Notes: generated by a model from the sequence alone, not told the origin. A DNA stretch of 64,000 bases from Rhodosalinus sediminis (GCF_003385555.1 NZ_QOHR01000003.1:116992-180991), one strand, 5' to 3'; shown: positions 38,308 through 45,939, counted from the stretch's first letter. Numbers and translations: made by a program.

Positions 38308-40136
38308 CCTGTTTGATGGCCCGGCGCAGGGGGTGACGGGGCATCGAGAATGCACGGGCGACTGGTGGACGGCGGTCATACACGCATAGCCTGCGGGTTG
38401 GCTCCTCCTGGCAACGAACGCGTGTTCCGGAGGGAATGACCTCGCATGCGCGATGACGCCGCGTGGTCAGGCAGCGTTCACTTGTGGCTTGAAGGACGGT
38501 CGGCCGGAGCGGGCTCAAGGACCGGCCCAGTGCATCCGGGCGATCCGCGGCCAGAGAAGGGACCAGAAGGGCGCGGCGCTGCTGGAGAGCGCGAGCGTCA
38601 TCCGGCGGCCTGAGAGGACGAGCCGGGCGCCGGCGCGGAGCACGCGCTCGCGCAGGCGGCGCAGGCTCCAGCCGGGCCAGGTGGCGTGGGCCATGGCGCG
38701 GCGGGCGATGTGCATCAGCTGGTAGGCGAGGACGAAGATGAGCAGCCGGACCTCGTGTGCGGGGCGAAGGCATCGACGGCCTCGGAGGCGCTCGGAGGCC
38801 TCCGACCCCGCCAGTGCGACTTCGGCCGGTTGGTCGACGAGAGCGCGGGGGCGAGGACGTCCTTCAGTTCGCCCATATGACCCTCAGCGGTGCCGCGCTC
38901 GCGGTAGTGGTCGAGCACCTCCTGTCGGCTCATCTGACCATGATCCAGCGAGGTCACGAGGAAGAAGCGGTCGAGCAGCAGATCGTCCTCGCGCTCCTTG
39001 ACGACGAGCACGATGCGGCGGGCCCGCTCCCAGCTCTCGGCCTGGTAGGTGAGCGAATGCAGCCACATGCGCGGCTCGGCCGGGCGCCGGCCTGGAGGCC
39101 GCTTCATGTAGGGCGCCGCGAGGCGGTCGAGCGCGGGGTTGGCGCGTAGGCGCGCGACGTAGTCGATTCCGCGCTCTTCGAGGCCGGCGAGGAGCCCGGC
39201 GGAAGGAAAGCCGGCATCGATGCGCACCATCGCCACGTCGCAGAGGCTGGCTTGTGCCTGATCAACCACGTCGAGGATTACCTCGGTCGCGCCGTCAGCG
39301 GTGCCGACAGCGCCAGGGCGCAGACGCGCGTCGAGCATGTCGCCGGTTTCAGCGACGGAGGTGACGAGGGGGTGGTAGATCCGTCCCCGATAATGGCCAT
39401 TCCACTCGGCCTTGGGCTGGTGCCCATGTACATCGATTGGAAGGCTGTCGACATCGAGGGTCAGCCGCCGGGGCCGCTTGCCGCCCCGCTCGGCGCGCGC
39501 GGCCCGAGCACCGAGTTCGAGGGCGGCCTTGCGCAGCACCGACCGGTTGGACGGCTCGGCCATGATGGCGGTGAAGCGCGACAGCGTGGGCTGCGAGGCG
39601 AGGCCATGCGGGCGGTCGAGCGGGGTCCGTCCGGAGGCCGAACTGGCCGCCAGCCGGAAGGCGGGGTCGTCCCTGAGCGCGTCCGCGTCGTCGTGGTCAC
39701 GCCAGCCCTGCGCGGCGAGCAGAACGCTCGTCCGGATGAGCGAGGGGAGGTCATGGACGACATCCTCCCGCCGCCGCGGATCGGTCAGCTGAGGGTTCAT
39801 CCACTCAACGATGCCGCTTCGCTCCATGATTTCGCGCAGCACCACGGCCCCGGCGTCACTGGTCAGCCGCTCGGCCCGGCTCTCGACGCGCAGGGACCTG
39901 TTGAACCCCGCAGCGACCGGCTGTAGCGTTTCACCCATGGCGTGCTCCGAACGTTGCTGTCGGGTTTCGTGTAGCAACTTGATTCTACAGAGCTTTCGCG
40001 GGCACGCCAGCCATTTCCCCCAATTTCGATGAATAAGGTCGGATGAAAACTTCCGGAAGTTTGTACGTCATCAGCCATGCGAGACCTCCTGCTCAGGCAG
40101 GCGTCATCTCGGCCGACAGGCCCTGTCAAACAACAC
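38308..40136 (-). mobile_element. IS1380-family insertion nested in IS66 (ends approximate)
   Basis: Occupies the space between tnpA and the right IS66 terminal repeat. Imperfect inverted candidates TGTTTGATGGCCC (from about 38310) and GGCCCTGTCAAACA (to about 40132) mark the likely ends; no target duplication could be confirmed, so boundaries are uncertain by some bases. Confidence 0.65.
38515..39938 (-). pseudogene. IS1380-family transposase, frameshifted
   Basis: The first about 390 residues (from ATG 39938, MGETLQPVAAGFNRSLRVES) follow the IS1380 DDE transposase pattern, including TLDVDSLPIDVHGHQ, IDAGFPSAGLL and HYRERGTAEGHMGELK. Near 38760 the frame breaks: continuing sequence EVRLLIFVLAYQLMHIARRA lies one frame away and ends at 38515. 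Restoring one missing base rejoins both parts. The gene is therefore inactive unless frameshifting occurs. Confidence 0.85.
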
Positions 40137-40157
40137 GGGTGATGGGCGGCCGCTTAC

Positions 40158-40165
40158 ACAGCAGA
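40158..40165. repeat. IS66 target-site duplication, right copy
   Basis: ACAGCAGA, identical to 35825-35832; the integrase frame resumes through it. Confidence 0.92.
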
Positions 40166-40745
40166 CGCGATGGCGAACGAGCACGTCGAAGTGCGCGGGC
40201 TGCCGGTCACGCACGAGCTCTACGACTTGATCCTGTTCATCGTGCACTCCTTCGTCCGCCCCACGACGACCGAGCTCTACGCGCTGCGCCACAACGACGT
40301 CGTTGTCGCGGACGACCCGAAGCGACTGATTCTGACCGTGCGCAACGGTAAGACCGGCTATCGAGCCGCGAACACGATGGAAGCCGCTGTCAGCGTGTAT
40401 CAGCGCATCTGCGAACGATACCCCGACGCGTCCGGCGAAGACTTCTTGTTTCTACCTGACTACGCGAACCGGACGACCGCGTCGAAAATCATTCAACGTC
40501 AGTTCCACGCGCTGTTGAAGCGCGCGGAAATCGAAACCGACATCTTCACCGGCAAGAACCATACCCTGTACTCGCTTCGTCACACCGCGATCTGCATGAG
40601 GATCATCCTGAGCGGCGGCAAGGTGAACATCTACAATCTCGCAAAGAACGCGGGAACGAGCGTCGACCAGATCGAACGCTTCTATGCGAAGCACCTGCCT
40701 CTCTCACGCGAAATGGCGGAGAACCTCCAAGCCTTCGCGGACTAA
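40166..40745 (+). pseudogene. int: Tyrosine integrase, C-terminal catalytic part (split by IS66)
   Basis: Contains the catalytic domain: box I Arg in FVRPTTTELYALRHNDV, the beta-hairpin Lys region (TVRNGKTGYRAANT), box II LYSLRHTAICMRI with the second Arg (a Tyr stands where many integrases have His), and the nucleophile Tyr in ERFYAKHLPLS. An ATG at 40170 could restart translation of the catalytic domain alone, which would lack DNA-arm binding. Confidence 0.87.
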
Positions 40746-40773
40746 AAAATTTCCATCAATGAAGGATTTTTTC
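40744..40773 (+). terminator. Possible integrase terminator
   Basis: AAAAAAT...CC / GGATTTTTT inverted repeat immediately after the integrase stop, ending in a T6 run followed by C. The stem is A/T-rich and imperfect, so it is a weak candidate. Confidence 0.35.
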
Positions 40774-41458
40774 GGGAAACCGACCGCAAGCGCATATAAA
40801 TAAAAGCATCAGGACGTAACCGGCATTTACCCCTGACCATATCTGATCATCGTGAGTGATGGTCGACGAACCTGTTGTTCGAGGGTGAGGAACAACACGC
40901 ATAGAAGCGCAGAGGATTGCGTGGAGCTAGTCGACCCCCATGAGTGCGATGATCCCTCACCAGCAGCAAAGTTGGGAATGCTGCTTCAACAACCTACCCT
41001 TCACGACGCGGGCAACGCGACCACTTGCGACCCGCACACGCGCTTTTAGTCGCCTCATTGGCTGAAGATGCGTGACCGCTGGGAGAAGCGATGCTTCTTG
41101 AAGCTGAGCATAGGATGAGACCGCCCAACCGCCATCCGTCGCGTTAATCGTGAATTGCTCAAATGAGGTGCGTTATGCTGGAACGCCTTCGCCCGGTCGG
41201 AGGGTGAAGTGCGTCAACACCACAAAACAAAAAAATAATAAAATCACCATGACCCTGAGCGAAGCGAAGCTCATACGAACGAAGTGAGTATGAGTATCCA
41301 GAACAAGCTTCAAAAGATCCTGAAGAATATAAAGTGCTTTGCTCGCTTCGCTCGCAAAGACTTCGTTGCACTTCCTGGCTGGGTTGCCGGTATTATGTCT
41401 CGGGATAAAAGAAATATAAATAATTTACGATAAATCATTTCCACAACGGAGCTTCAAA
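40746..41458. other. 713-bp island stretch without a supported gene
   Basis: Mixed composition, with a strongly A/T-rich patch (about 41221-41245) and inverted repeats CTCATAC/GTATGAG (41270-41294) and CTTTGC/GCAAAG (about 41337-41359). Only short frames of doubtful composition occur. It could hold the promoter of the following operon, an origin or a small RNA; none is demonstrated. Confidence 0.45.
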
Positions 41459-41671
41459 ATGCACTACCCTACAGTTCTTGTGAACTACCGCATTCCTGTT
41501 TCGCTGAAGCGGGACTTCGAAGACGCGTGTCGTCGGCTCAACGTGCCGATGACCGCGCAGATCAACCTGCTCATACGCCAGTTCGTGCGCGAACAAAAGC
41601 GAGAGCGACAACAGCCGACTGATAGCTTTGAACCACTCAACTTCTACAGCACAGAGGAGATCAACACATGA
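41459..41671 (+). CDS. Small ribbon-helix-helix-like DNA-binding protein
   Basis: 70-aa protein. Residues about 6-46 (VNYRIPVSLKRDFEDACRRL then NVPMTAQINLLIRQFVRE) show a basic strand and two amphipathic helices in the RelB/DinJ/Arc arrangement. ACGGAG sits about 10 bases before the ATG. First gene of a compact operon with ATGA overlap to the next, so probably an autoregulator. No antitoxin partner motif is recognisable downstream. Confidence 0.7.
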   Translation: MHYPTVLVNYRIPVSLKRDFEDACRRLNVPMTAQINLLIRQFVREQKRERQQPTDSFEPLNFYSTEEINT

Positions 41672-41856
41672 TACGCAAAGCAGCTTTTCCCCGCACGCAC
41701 GAAGACTTAGTCCGAGCGATCGCTCGCATGGACATCAGCGAGTTCGACGTCATCGAACCCGTGTCTCCGTCCGAAACGAAGAACGTCACCGACCAGATCA
41801 AGACGTTCGCGCAAAACGGCGATAACGTAACAATCATCTTGGTCAGATCGTCATGA
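41668..41856 (+). CDS. Hypothetical 62-aa island protein
   Basis: No recognisable family. Begins MIRKAAFPRTHEDLVRAIAR and is followed by an acidic middle (ISEFDVIEPVSPSE) and a hydrophobic strand near the C-terminus (NVTIILVRS). Overlaps both neighbours by 4 bases (ATGA), so it is translated as part of the operon. Confidence 0.6.
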   Translation: MIRKAAFPRTHEDLVRAIARMDISEFDVIEPVSPSETKNVTDQIKTFAQNGDNVTIILVRSS

Positions 41857-42185
41857 TGCGCTTCAAGACCTTCATCGAGACCGAAGACGCTCAAGAGCAA
41901 GAGCAGCTGGACGAAAGTATCCTCCGCACCGGAGCGCTCACCACATACGCGACGAAAGCGCGTTCAGCTGGCAATAAGTCAGAGCAGGCGTTCAAAGCTG
42001 CACGAAGCGAGCTCCAACGTCCGCTTTCGGACGATACGCTCGAAACGCGTGTCGAGCGAATCGACAAAGCGCTCGACAAGATGCTCGAAGGACTTCTCCA
42101 TCAACGCGAGCAGATCGGCAACGGCGTCGCTGTCGACTACGCTGGGCATACCTTCGCACAGCGCCAGAGCCGGAAGTCGCGGTAA
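41853..42185 (+). CDS. Hypothetical 110-aa island protein
   Basis: No recognisable family. The start MMRFKTFIETED resembles the short N-terminal tag seen on some T4-like phage structural proteins, which is only a resemblance. The middle (about 60-90, LETRVERIDKALDKMLEGLL) is a predicted coiled coil. Last gene of the operon, followed by a strong terminator. Confidence 0.6.
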   Translation: MMRFKTFIETEDAQEQEQLDESILRTGALTTYATKARSAGNKSEQAFKAARSELQRPLSDDTLETRVERIDKALDKMLEGLLHQREQIGNGVAVDYAGHTFAQRQSRKSR

Positions 42186-42228
42186 CCGACCTCGATTCCA
42201 CTCATGACATAATGTTCCTTTCTAAACG

Positions 42229-42267
42229 AGTCCGACTAAGCCACTCATTTTAGTCGGACTTTTTTTG
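42229..42267 (+). terminator. Rho-independent terminator of the three-gene island operon
   Basis: Perfect 11-bp stem AGTCCGACTAA / TTAGTCGGACT followed by seven T residues, 43 bases after the last stop codon. Confidence 0.93.
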
Positions 42268-42338
42268 CGCCCTTGTGGAACTTCGGTTTCCAGTCATGTT
42301 GGAACTCGACAAAACGACCATTTTACAATGGGTTAGAT

Positions 42339-42938
42339 ATGGCACTCGGCAAGCAAGCGAAGATCCTCACGAAGAAGCAGATCGACCAGCTCACCTGGTA
42401 TGTCGGCACGCTACGCCATGGCGTGCGCAACCAGGTGATCGTCATGCTCTCCGTCAAAGCTGGTCTTCGGGCGAAAGAGATCGCGTCGCTCACGTGGGCG
42501 ATGGTCACCGACGCGGACGGCGACATCGCCGACGTCATCGCGCTCACCGATAAAGCAGCCAAAGGACGTAGCGGACGCATCATCCCGATGAACATGCAGC
42601 TACGTCACAAGCTCGAGGACTTGCTCGACGCTAAACGTGCGCGTGACGACTTCGACCTCGCGTCCTCGCACGTCATACGCACAGAGCGCGCGTCTCGCAC
42701 GTCCCCACAAGCTGTCGTCAACATGTTTACGCGCTGGTATACCGACCTCGGACTGGCAGGTTGCTCGTCACACTCGGGACGTCGCACCTTCATCACGAAC
42801 GCCGCGAAGAAGATCAGCACCGTGGGAGGCTCGCTCCGCGACGTCCAAGCGCTCGCGGGACACTCATCCCTCACCGTCACGCAGCGCTACATCGAAGCCG
42901 AGGGCGAAGCACAGCGGAAGATCGTCGACCTCATGTGA
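42339..42938 (+). CDS. Compact tyrosine recombinase (catalytic domain only)
   Basis: 199-aa protein, about the size of FimB/FimE, with almost no N-terminal core-binding domain. Catalytic residues are all visible: Arg in AGLRAKEIASLTW, Lys region (TDKAAKGRSGR), His-x-x-Arg in SSHSGRRTFIT, His in LAGHSSLTV and Tyr in TQRYIEAEG. It may act as an inverting or resolving recombinase or assist excision. Start ATG 42339 is the first in-frame Met before conserved sequence. A degraded partial copy lies at 44886-45272. Confidence 0.85.
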   Translation: MALGKQAKILTKKQIDQLTWYVGTLRHGVRNQVIVMLSVKAGLRAKEIASLTWAMVTDADGDIADVIALTDKAAKGRSGRIIPMNMQLRHKLEDLLDAKRARDDFDLASSHVIRTERASRTSPQAVVNMFTRWYTDLGLAGCSSHSGRRTFITNAAKKISTVGGSLRDVQALAGHSSLTVTQRYIEAEGEAQRKIVDLM

Positions 42939-42979
42939 CGCGTGCGTGCAGCACGCCAAGGACTTGTCGCGAGCACGCT

Positions 42980-43720
42980 TCAATACTTGCCGGGAAAAAC
43001 CCCGCTCGCGGCGTTCGTCGCGAGATTACGCGCTTTTTGTAGGTACCGCATGAACTGCCTACGGTTCCGACTTTGGCTCGTGTCCTTTCCAGCCATAATC
43101 TCCTCTGCGTAGAATCGCACCGCAGCCGGGAACATAGGACGCGTATAGCGATACCCACGCTCGCGGATCCAATCGTCGCGCCCTTTCGCCCACCGGTAGA
43201 AATCTAAAGCTGTGCCACTTATACGTCCCCGCTTATCACCCTCAGCATGATCGAGCCAGATACGATATAACCGCAGCATCATGTTAGCTCGATCAAGATA
43301 TTTGAGGAACGCTCTCTCGTAGCCCTCGCTTAGCGCGAATTTTCCCGACGCCGAAATGGCGAGAGCAGCACCAGCGCCATGTTCCTCGAGCAACTGCGAC
43401 ACGTCCTTCAACGTCTCGCGCGGTTCCTTTTTGAGCGGAATACGCACAACGATCGAGTTTGCGTCAGTTTCCACTATCTCCCCGTGCTGCACCACCCGAA
43501 CTCCAAGGTCGGCAGCGAATAGCTCACGCCACCTTCCCGAACCCCACCATTCATTGAATGGCATCTCCCAGATCGAACCCCATTCCTTGTAGTGCTCATA
43601 ATCGACGTCGATTTCTGGATCGACGTGCGCAAGCTTCAAGAACTCGAACCACAACCGATAGGGTTCGACCTGTTTCGCCGGCAATTGAAAGGCTCCATCG
43701 CCCGACCACTTTTTCGGCAT
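42980..43720 (-). CDS. Uncharacterised 246-aa island protein
   Basis: No recognised domain. Tryptophan-rich N-terminal third (WFEFLKLA, EWGSIWEMPFNEWWGSGRW), a central beta/alpha stretch (SIVVRIPLKKEPRETLKDVS), and a basic, aromatic C-terminal third (DWIRERGYRYTRPMFPAAVR). No signal peptide or membrane segment. GGAGGG is 5 bases before ATG 43720, within a leader whose TTTCCACTGGAAA palindrome (43733-43745) is shared with the gene at 44886. Divergent from the putative HTH gene, convergent with the compact recombinase. Confidence 0.72.
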   Translation of the reverse strand: MPKKWSGDGAFQLPAKQVEPYRLWFEFLKLAHVDPEIDVDYEHYKEWGSIWEMPFNEWWGSGRWRELFAADLGVRVVQHGEIVETDANSIVVRIPLKKEPRETLKDVSQLLEEHGAGAALAISASGKFALSEGYERAFLKYLDRANMMLRLYRIWLDHAEGDKRGRISGTALDFYRWAKGRDDWIRERGYRYTRPMFPAAVRFYAEEIMAGKDTSQSRNRRQFMRYLQKARNLATNAASGVFPGKY

Positions 43721-43732
43721 GAACGCCCTCCA

Positions 43733-43745
43733 TTTCCACTGGAAA
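43733..43745. promoter_or_regulatory. Palindromic operator-like motif, copy 1
   Basis: TTTCCACTGGAAA, dyad symmetric except the centre, located 13 bases before the start of the 246-aa gene. The same 13 bases occur at 44861-44873 at the same distance from another ATG. Confidence 0.55.
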
Positions 43746-43894
43746 CCCAAAGTGGACAACCCGAAGTTCGGCAAGCCCAGCTCGTCTTGTCACTCAAAAC
43801 ACAGCTACAAACAACTATATTATAATTGTCAGCGGGCGACACAGCAAAGGCTCGATCTGGCACTTCCAACCACCACTATTGAAAGGAAATGAAC

Positions 43895-44788
43895 ATGTCT
43901 ACGAACAACCTTCCCGTCCTCGCCAGCAACCAAGTCGACGTAGAGAACTTCGTCGATCGAATCAAGAAGCATATGAGCGATGCTACCTTCGCCTGGCGTC
44001 AAATCTCCGAAATTCTCGCTGAAGCGGCAAATGAATTCGGTTGCGACTCTGACAAGATGAAGTCCCTGCGCAAGCAGACTGGCTTCAGCAAGAGCAAGGT
44101 CTCAAAGTTAATCGCCATCGCTACGAGCAAGCGTCTCTCTGAAAATTACGCGCTCTTCCAAACGACTCACGCGTGGACAGTTCTTTATGAAGTCACGAAG
44201 TTGACCGATGAAGAATTCGACACCCTCCTTGAAAATGTCAGCGTTGGCGACATCATCACGCAGAGCACAGTCAACAAAGCGCGCAAAAAGACTGTCAAAG
44301 AGCCAGATCCTTACAAGACTGTGTTCAATCTCCAGATTGACTTGAACGCCCTCAAATCTGGCATGTTCAGCGGGACAGATTACGAAGAGCTGTACAATGC
44401 CATCGAGAAAATCCAGAACACGCTGAACTACGTGCGTGTTGTCGAGACTAATCAGTTCGAAAATGACGCAGCACGTTATGTAGCAGAAATCGAGCGAGAG
44501 TTCGACAAAGCAGTGCGTAAAGAGTATTCAGCTGCTCTAAGTTCCTACAAGTCTCGTTCGAGCGACAAAACCATGTTTGGAGCTTACACGAAAGAAGAAC
44601 TTAATCAGCTAATGCGCGATAAAGACTACGCTGCCGCATTCGACGCTCTGGACAGCGATCGCTTTGATCAGGCACGCCTCTACGAGGAAGCGTCAAGCAA
44701 GGTCGAAGCGAAACGGGCAAATAAGTTCGGTCCCCTTGTCCGTCCGCACAATGAGTTCGCAAACACTGAAATTCAGAGCGCAGCATAA
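43895..44788 (+). CDS. Putative helix-turn-helix island regulator/replication protein
   Basis: 297-aa protein, codon use more A/T-rich than the host. The N-terminal third (AWRQISEILAEAANEFGCDS, FSKSKVSKLIAIATSKRL) looks like a helix-turn-helix of the kind in plasmid partition and DUF3102-like proteins; the C-terminal two thirds are charged and helical. No catalytic motif. Second ATG (43895) is preferred since GAAAGGA is 8 bases upstream. A TATAAT at 43821-43826 may be part of its promoter. Confidence 0.65.
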   Translation: MSTNNLPVLASNQVDVENFVDRIKKHMSDATFAWRQISEILAEAANEFGCDSDKMKSLRKQTGFSKSKVSKLIAIATSKRLSENYALFQTTHAWTVLYEVTKLTDEEFDTLLENVSVGDIITQSTVNKARKKTVKEPDPYKTVFNLQIDLNALKSGMFSGTDYEELYNAIEKIQNTLNYVRVVETNQFENDAARYVAEIEREFDKAVRKEYSAALSSYKSRSSDKTMFGAYTKEELNQLMRDKDYAAAFDALDSDRFDQARLYEEASSKVEAKRANKFGPLVRPHNEFANTEIQSAA

Positions 44789-44816
44789 AATACAAACTCA
44801 TCGTAACTTCTCGAAG

Positions 44817-44840
44817 CGCTGCTCCATGCAGCGTTTTTTT
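44817..44840 (+). terminator. Rho-independent terminator after the putative HTH gene
   Basis: CGCTGC-tccat-GCAGCG followed by seven T residues, 28 bases after the stop codon. Confidence 0.9.
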
Positions 44841-44860
44841 GTATCGAGCAGAAATTCGCG

Positions 44861-44873
44861 TTTCCACTGGAAA
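44861..44873. promoter_or_regulatory. Palindromic operator-like motif, copy 2
   Basis: TTTCCACTGGAAA; with the following bases (a purine run, GAGGGCG, then ATG) it parallels the leader of the 246-aa gene over 28 bases. Confidence 0.55.
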
Positions 44874-44885
44874 AAGAGGGCGCAC

Positions 44886-45272
44886 ATGTCGCTAGAAGCG
44901 GATAGGCTCAAACCTCACGCTCAAGCTGGGAGACGACTCGTCGAAGTAGTCGATCGAGCTATTCGTCTCGGTGTAGCCCGCGACGACATCGATGTTGCGT
45001 CCTCACACGTCATCCGCACAGAGCGCGCGTCTCGCACTTCCCCACAAGCTGTCGTCAACATGTTCACGCGCTGGTATGCCGATCTCGGACTGGCAGGTTG
45101 CTCGTCACACTCGGGATGTCGCACCTTCATCACGAACACAGAAAAGAGGATCAGCATGTTGTTACGGCTCAACCAGCCGAACCTCGCACTGCCCTGTGAA
45201 GACATCCGTATAAAATCCAAACAGTTGCTTTGTGATGGTGAGAGTAGCATTTCCCGTCATCATATCAATTGA
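44886..45272 (+). pseudogene. Decayed fragment of the compact tyrosine recombinase
   Basis: 128-codon frame. Residues about 31-88 repeat the middle of the recombinase at 42339 (DNA 44979-45157 versus 42641-42818, about 95 percent identical over the best 140 bases). The catalytic HSGRR is HSGCR through a C-to-T change, and the His/Tyr boxes are missing, so it cannot be active. The N-terminal 30 residues and the tail are unrelated sequence. A ribosome site (AGAGGG) remains. Confidence 0.75.
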
Positions 45273-45608
45273 GTAGACTTCCAGTATGTCAGCAGGCTGA
45301 GTTTCAATCGTTAGGTAAGATTTGCTGCCCCGGTATATGTACCGAACTTCCCCTTGATACACACGGTCCTCGCCGTACTTGACATGAACTGTATTGCCGA
45401 CCTGTGGCGCGTATTCATCAAGAACAAACAAGGTCTCTTTTAGGTTTTGGAAGTTTTGATCATTTTCTAACTCACCATCATCCCGAAACCCCACACGTTG
45501 CCCTGTCCATTGCTGAGCTTCACATAAAATAACGAGCAGACCAGCAGAAAAAACGGGGCTAGCGCAAAAACACGATATAAAAGCGATAAACGCAAAAAGA
45601 GGTTTCAC
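45162..45608 (-). CDS. Small secreted/periplasmic island protein, unknown
   Basis: 148-aa protein with a clear signal peptide (GTG start, MKPLFAFIAFISCFCASPVFSA, cleavage near residue 22). The mature part is beta-rich with two Cys residues and motifs such as VHVKYGEDRVYQGEVRYIYR. CAGGAG lies about 10 bases before the GTG. Codon use is strikingly A/T-rich compared with the host. No family recognised. Its 3' end overlaps the recombinase fragment on the opposite strand. Confidence 0.7.
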   Translation of the reverse strand: MKPLFAFIAFISCFCASPVFSAGLLVILCEAQQWTGQRVGFRDDGELENDQNFQNLKETLFVLDEYAPQVGNTVHVKYGEDRVYQGEVRYIYRGSKSYLTIETQPADILEVYSIDMMTGNATLTITKQLFGFYTDVFTGQCEVRLVEP

Positions 45609-45864
45609 TGTACCACTCCTGCAATCAAGCATTATGTCGTACAAGTGAGCAAATAGCATGTCAAGCACCGCACGACGTCGAGCTGCGGTGAAAGTTGCTC
45701 GGTTTTCAGGTTGTTCGATGTGGTCAAACCGTTAGGTCGGCTACGAGTGCGTTGCACACACTCCGCACGCGCCGCGCATCAAGCGACTCAGTCAGCACGC
45801 ACACCCACACCACCTTTATAGGTGTTTACAACTTTAAGCTTGAAAGGTGCTGCGCCCCGTGTGC

Positions 45865-45897
45865 ACCAAAAACCCTTGATTTCCTTGGGTTTTTGGT
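45865..45897 (-). terminator. Inverted repeat abutting tRNA-Lys 3' end
   Basis: ACCAAAAACCC / GGGTTTTTGGT, an 11-bp perfect stem with an 11-nt loop. It overlaps the last four bases of the tRNA (minus strand) and carries its own T5 run, so it can stop transcription from both sides: the tRNA and any island transcript. Confidence 0.75.
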
Positions 45898-45939
45898 GAG
45901 CCGTGCAGGATTCGAACCTGCGACCCACTGATTAAAAGT
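45894..45939. repeat. Island attachment repeat, right copy (inside tRNA-Lys)
   Basis: The 3' half of tRNA-Lys, matching 35089-35134 with one mismatch. Confidence 0.9.

Larger units (their letters stand above)
35833..40157 (-). mobile_element. IS66-family insertion sequence, interrupted by an IS1380-family copy
   Basis: Perfect 21-bp terminal inverted repeats (35833-35853 and 40137-40157), starting GTAAGCGGCCGCCCAT, bounded by the ACAGCAGA duplication. Carries tnpA, tnpB and tnpC in the standard order on the minus strand. The interval between tnpA and the right terminal repeat holds the IS1380-like element, which accounts for the unusual 4.3-kb length; without it the element would be about 2.5 kb. 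Confidence 0.93.
35089..45893. mobile_element. Integrative element at tRNA-Lys(TTT)
   Basis: A 10.8-kb segment flanked by the 46-bp repeat. It has lower GC than both flanks, an integrase beside the left repeat, a second recombinase, and otherwise unrecognised short genes. Recombination between the repeats would restore a contiguous chromosome and release the element as a circle. The integrase is disrupted by an IS66-family insertion, so the element is probably immobile unless helped in trans. Confidence 0.88.

Noticed and set aside
40852..41049. 65-codon frame after the integrase
   Set aside because: No ribosome site, no family, and unusual composition; kept only as part of the non-coding stretch.
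41159..41371. 70-codon minus-strand frame
   Set aside because: Its sequence comes from the inverted-repeat zone and has repetitive Ser/Tyr content; no supporting signal.
41459..42185. Toxin-antitoxin pair call for the ribbon-helix-helix operon
   Set aside because: The second and third proteins show no RelE, VapC, HicA or other toxin motif that I can see, so the label would be unsupported.
43721..43774. N-terminal extension of the 246-aa gene to a TTG at 43774
   Set aside because: The ATG at 43720 has a GGAGGG ribosome site and the extension would run through the palindromic leader.
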